A DNA stretch of 64,000 bases, from assembly GCA_965218875.1 (NCBI GenBank), contig CBDCMJ010000008.1, positions 3,746 through 67,745 of the forward strand. The letters run 5' to 3'. The DNA comes from CBDCMJ01 sp965218875. GTDB taxonomy: Bacteria; Chloroflexota; Dehalococcoidia; Lucifugimonadales; UBA3495. Shown one piece after another: positions 60,878 to 64,000 of this stretch; positions within the stretch are counted from its first letter, which is position 1, and each line of letters starts with the position of its first letter. The position numbers and the translations under genes are program-made. The notes beneath the pieces are model-generated. The model worked only from the letters and a program-made list of their open reading frames with translations. It made no database searches and was not told the DNA's origin.

Positions 60878-61182
60878 CCCAACCCCTGATCCGGCATGAA
60901 CCCTTTGGTTCCGGCATCCCGGCAGGGCTTACCCCATCGCCCGGAAGGCCCCGGGACACCAAGTTGATTGCCCAACTGAGCCGCAGCCCCCGCTACAAGT
61001 GGTACGCCCTTTTTGCACAGGGGTTCCTCTTAGCTTGGGTCTAACCAGGTCTATTTTCAGACCTTAATCACGGGAGTATTCCGTTTGACTGGTTTCTGGG
61101 TCTAACCAGGTCGAGCTAGGTTGATTTACAAATTGATTTACAGATTAGGTCGTACGGGTGTTGGCAACACCTTGGAAATCCG
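60878..61182. repeat. Intergenic region with 61-bp-spaced repeats
   Basis: GGGTCTAACCAGGTC occurs at 61037-61051 and 61098-61112, exactly 61 bp apart, followed by GATTTACAAATT and GATTTACAGATT. They lie upstream of the excisionase-like gene and may be its operators or recombination sites. Confidence 0.55.
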
Positions 61183-61758
61183 ATGGATCAGGGCCAGTCC
61201 GAAGTCCCCCTGCCCGGCCCTGATCCTGATTTGCAGTTTGTTGTCTTTTTCCCTGTTTTGACGCTTGGCTCCTCCCACTCCGTGTTCACTTTCTTCCCGG
61301 AAATGCAAAGCTCTATGTTGTCAATACATGGAACTATGGTCCCATCGGTTGGATTCTCCAGCAGGTCCAACACTCTGGATTTATGGTGGGACGTGACAAT
61401 TGATATCGAGGATCTGAACGGGTTCCTTCAAAATCTGAGCGGCAGCGACTCCGGGCCTCCCCCGCTTGTCCGGGACTCAGAATCCGACTTCGGATGGCGG
61501 CCGTGGACTGATGATGACTCATGCGCTCTTCGGGATTGGGTTTCCACCAAGTTCGAGGAACAGGGCCGTTATGAGTGCTTCAATCAGAAGCAGCTCTCTG
61601 AGCGCCTGGGGGTCTCGGTCCCCAAGGTGACTGAATGGCTGAGACGTGCTGACTGTCCTCTCCCTCATATCAAGAATGGCCGGGTTATCCTTGTCCCGGC
61701 CTTCATGCTCGAGGAATGGATGCGGGAGGAAGCGGCGCGAAGCGTCGGTGGGCGTTAG
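61183..61758 (+). CDS. Protein with excisionase/HTH_17-like C-terminal domain
   Basis: 191 residues from ATG 61183. The N-terminal 120 residues contain no recognised domain, with 'LQFVVFFPVLTLGSSHS' and acidic, Trp-containing stretches. The last 60 residues read 'CFNQKQLSERLGVSVPKVTE' then 'WLRRADCPLPHIKNGRVILV', a winged-helix excisionase-type (MerR-like) fold that recognises DNA and is typical of mobile-element excisionases or copy-control proteins. It lies downstream of paired direct repeats and 6 kb from a decayed tyrosine recombinase. Role as excisionase is inferred; a stand-alone regulator is equally possible. Confidence 0.6.
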   Translation: MDQGQSEVPLPGPDPDLQFVVFFPVLTLGSSHSVFTFFPEMQSSMLSIHGTMVPSVGFSSRSNTLDLWWDVTIDIEDLNGFLQNLSGSDSGPPPLVRDSESDFGWRPWTDDDSCALRDWVSTKFEEQGRYECFNQKQLSERLGVSVPKVTEWLRRADCPLPHIKNGRVILVPAFMLEEWMREEAARSVGGR

Positions 61759-61827
61759 CTCTTGGGGAATTTCCCGTCCTTTTGCCCCGGGACTTGCCGC
61801 GAACCTCCTGCGCACCTTGACTGACGA

Positions 61828-62103
61828 TGCCCCCGCCCTTGGGGTCTGCGATGCTGAACCCCTTGAACACCATCTCGGCGGCTGCCCGTTTGGCCGGGAT
61901 GCACGGCTCCAGTCGGTGCCTTCGAAGGGCCCTGGCTGGGTCTCCGTTCCCGCTCACTGGACCTCGGGAGTCCGTCAGGACGATGAAGCAGTCCACGGGT
62001 ATCCCCGGTCCAGCGCGCAGTCTGTCATCCGGACGGGCAGGCTCCGGGTCTTCTCCATAGCGCCCGTCAGGCTGTCCCCGGCGCCAATGTCCAGGGTTTC
62101 AGT
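61828..62103 (-). pseudogene. Remnant of a TROVE/Ro60-type RNA-binding protein gene
   Basis: Two minus-strand frames carry fragments of the vWA-like C-terminal domain of Ro60/TROVE proteins. Frame 1: 'TLDIGAGDSLTGAMEKTRSL' then 'PVRMTDCALDRG' (compare 'tdnLPfggTDCALPML' in the family). Frame 2: 'IPVDCFIVLTDSRG', 'DPARALRRHRLEPCIPAKRA' and 'MVFKGFSIADPKGGG' (compare 'VDcFvvLTDnetWaG..HPa.AL..yR...ipAKlvv.gM...GFsIADP'). The order and spacing match; the ATP/metal-binding (MIDAS) part and the N-terminal HEAT ring are missing. Degradation is advanced, with deletions and at least one frameshift. Bacterial Ro60 binds Y-like RNAs; no such RNA was identified here. Confidence 0.6.
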
Positions 62104-62694
62104 GTTGCGGCGGAAGTTGCGTTACCGGTTTTGTTGTGGTGCGGCACTGATGCCTCCCTTCCTGCCGGCGGTGCTGCTCCATGGACTGCATGAACTGGAA
62201 GTCTGCATCTGTGATGTAGACCGGGCCGCCGCCGGTCTGGACGAAGTTGGGGCGGTCATCCTGGCCAGGGGGACCGTACCTTCCCGGTATGTCTGGATGT
62301 CCACGCTTCCCCGTTCGTCGAGGCCCCCGAGAAGGCGCATCTCCTGACGGACACGTATCTTGAACTTCGGCAGGCGGTCAATCCGCCCAGGTGGTACGCT
62401 TTAACTCCGCCTTTTACAGTCGGCCTGGTCCAGGCCGGCGTGGGGGACGTGGGCCATGCTGGAGACGTTTTTCTATGGGTGAACGGCGCGCCCCTCGTCC
62501 CGCAGGAGACACGGGGCGCGAATCGTTCCCTGTGTCGGGACTGGGGGTAATTCTCGGTGATCCCTGGTTGTCCGGGACCGGTCGGGATTCACGGCGGTGT
62601 TCCAGTTCGGCTTCAAGTTCCCGGCTGAACCAAAGCCAAGGTGGGATGTACATCTCCGTGGTGCCGGGAGTCCCGCAGGAGTGCATCGGCCCTT
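62104..62694. other. Degraded region without a supported gene
   Basis: About 590 bp of mixed remnants. Part of the minus strand (around 62165-62260) reads 'GGGPVYITDADFQFMQSMEQ' in one frame but lacks a start and is probably a fragment. A lone MITE-2-like end lies at 62629-62653. Confidence 0.4.
62629..62653 (+). mobile_element. Single MITE-2-like end
   Basis: ACCAAAGCCAAGGTGGGATG and the following TACAT match the right end of MITE 2, read inward (23 of 25 positions). No partner end was found within about 200 bp, so this is a solo remnant. Confidence 0.45.
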
Positions 62695-62961
62695 CGGCCA
62701 AGAAATCCTGCTCTACCTTCAGCTGGCTGATCTCCTGATACAGGTAGGCGATGAGTATGGCGTCGTCCCTGTCTTCTGGTGTTGACCTTTGCCGATGACG
62801 CCGACGGCGTCTTCGGTGAGAGCCTTCTCCCAGGCTTGAATCTGGCTGAGGTGGACCTGGTACCGGCCAGCCAATTAGGCTACCGTTTCCTCGCCCTTCA
62901 CCGCCTCCAGAGCCACCTTAGCCTTGAAAGCCAAGCTGTGCTTTCTCCATCCTTGGGACAT
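62695..62961 (-). pseudogene. IS3-family OrfA remnant
   Basis: From ATG 62961 (after AAGGAGGAGCGAGGA) the frame reads 'WRKHSLAFKAKVALEAVKGE', the first helices of an IS3 OrfA HTH, then meets TAA where Glu is expected ('ETVA(E)LAGRYQVHLSQIQAW'). After a further shift, 'LIAYLYQEISQLKVEQDFLA' corresponds to the OrfA leucine-zipper end. OrfB is absent. A 3'-truncated, mutated copy; an IS5-like element lies directly upstream. Confidence 0.75.
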
Positions 62962-63020
62962 TCCTCGCTCCTCCTTGGCAGCCACCGCCGCCTTCAGTTT
63001 AGGAGCAGGATCTCCGCTTA

Positions 63021-63991
63021 AAGCCTATCCTAAAAACTGGTAGAAACTTGCAGGGGTGTTGCGTGAAGGAAATCCTGGGTTACATCTAGACTGGGGCAAT
63101 GACCAAAACGAAAGACCCCAAGCCGCCCCGTCCGAAGCGTGCTGGCCCTCCAACCAAGACCAATCCCACCACCGGCGGTTTCCAGATCTCCGACGAGCTC
63201 TGGGAGGTGCTGGAGCCCCTGATCCCTGAGCATGTGAACACCCATCGGTTTGGCGGCGGTCGGCCCCGGGTTCCAGACCGCACCTGCGCCAATGGCATCT
63301 TCTACGTGCTGCGCACCGGCTGCCAGTGGAAAGCGTTGGACGCCACCGGCATTTGCTCCGGTTCCACCGCCCATCTGCGCTTCCAGCAATGGGTTGCCGC
63401 TGGGGTGTTCCTGGAATTGTGGCGGGTGGGACTGGAACGCTATGACGAACTGAAGGGACTGGACTGGAGTTGGCTGAGTATGGACGGCGCCATGACCAAA
63501 TCGCCCCTGGGTGGGGGGAAAAACCGGCCCCAACCCCACTGACCGAGGCAAAAGTGGCGTCAAGCGCAGCCTGTTGACCGAAGCTGAGGGCATTCCGGTG
63601 GGTCTGGCAGTGGACGGGGCCAACCGTCATGACATGAAGCTGGTGCGGGCCACGGTGGACAGTCTGAGCGTACCACGGCCAGAACCCAGTCCAGAGCATC
63701 CCCAAGGCATGTGTCTGGATAAAGGCTACGACTTTGACGAGGTGCGCCACACGTTGGAGGAGTTCGGCTTCACCGCCCATATCCGCAGCCGGGGCGAGGA
63801 GGCAAAGGCGATCAAACGGGAAGCTGGGTTCAAGGCCCGGCGCTGGGTGGTGGAGCGCACCCACGGCTGGTTGAACCGCTTCCGGCGCATCTTGGTGCGC
63901 TGGGACAAGTCCCCTGACAATTACATCGCCTTCCTTCATTTCGCTTGCGCCCTCATCGCCCTCAGAGCCGCTGGGTTTTTAGGATAGGCTC
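63021..63991 (+). mobile_element. IS5-like element with perfect 15-bp terminal repeats (971 bp)
   Basis: AGCCTATCCTAAAAA (63022-63036) and TTTTTAGGATAGGCT (63976-63990) are perfect inverted repeats; TTA is duplicated outside (63018-63020 and 63992-63994). It contains a two-frame transposase and is inserted upstream of the IS3 remnant. Confidence 0.88.
63099..63987 (+). CDS. IS5-family transposase (two overlapping ORFs joined by a shift at G6A5)
   Basis: ORF A (63099-63542) begins MTKTKDPKPPRPKRAG, contains 'RFGGGRPRVPDRTCANGIFY' and the first catalytic Asp in 'WSWLSMDGAMTKSPLGGG'. ORF B, entered at GGGGGGAAAAA (63513-63523) by a net +1 shift, gives 'KTGPNPTDRGKSGVKRSLLT', second Asp in 'GMCLDKGYDFDEVRHTLEEF' and catalytic Glu region 'RRWVVERTHGWLNRFRRILV', ending near 63987. 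Together about 295 residues, the usual length of IS5-group transposases, many of which use transcriptional or translational slippage. All three DDE regions are intact, so this copy may be functional. Confidence 0.82.
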
Positions 63992-64000
63992 TTAGTCACC

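Overview
The window looks like a G+C-rich bacterial chromosome with AGGAGG-type ribosome binding sites. The gene mix suggests an uncultured Chloroflexota lineage of the marine or sponge-associated SAR202/Dehalococcoidia type: fibronectin-III surface proteins, GAF-PAS kinases fused to OmpR-type regulators, and paralogous GMC oxidoreductases next to FAH, PrpD, NIPSNAP and phosphotriesterase-like genes. That placement is inference. No rRNA, tRNA or CRISPR array was seen.

Region 1 (1-13.5 kb): a minus-strand type IV secretion/conjugation operon (secreted protein, VirB6/TrbL, VirB2-like pilin, PrgI-like protein, second pilin-like protein, VirB4, TraG/VirD4-like ATPase, winged-helix replication-relaxation-like protein). 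The VirB2-like pilin gene is split by a 2.4-kb group II intron carrying a reverse transcriptase with an HNH domain; removing the intron restores the frame exactly. The divergent control region holds two palindromes of identical geometry, repeated short motifs, a small Cys-rich ORF and a plus-strand HTH/coiled-coil gene.

Region 2 (13.5-19.2 kb): a 1.35-kb gene-free tract with two degenerate tandem arrays (about 41 and 60 bp), a protein with four tandem HTH domains, a long TPR protein, a stand-alone RNA polymerase alpha-CTD-like protein and two small HTH genes, one truncated.

Region 3 (19.2-39.4 kb): secreted FN3/LRR/adhesin-like proteins, one with a single-base frameshift that an internal duplicate pinpoints; an intergenic duplication with multiple copies of a TACCTACCCCTGTCA-type motif; a one-protein two-component system and a decayed relative of it; an RDD protein, small membrane proteins, a C39-like protein and a frameshifted gene.

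Region 4 (39.4-46.2 kb): an AT-richer island with a DNA methyltransferase and a PD-(D/E)XK nuclease (probable restriction-modification pair), then a transposon pile-up: truncated IS701-like copy, IS5-like insertion, two unrelated ~144-bp MITEs and a second IS701-like copy, joined at YTAR tetranucleotides.

Region 5 (46.2-61 kb): a catabolic-looking neighbourhood (NIPSNAP, cupin, RidA, FMN reductase, FAH hydrolase, two GMC oxidoreductases, PEP-mutase-like lyase, beta-propeller protein, PrpD, alpha/beta hydrolase, carboxymuconolactone decarboxylase-like protein, phosphotriesterase-like protein), with a frameshifted tyrosine recombinase and a third MITE placed exactly at a stop codon.

Region 6 (61-64 kb): an excisionase-like gene, then decayed material: a remnant of a TROVE/Ro60-type gene, an IS3 orfA remnant, a lone MITE end, and an IS5-like element with perfect terminal repeats.
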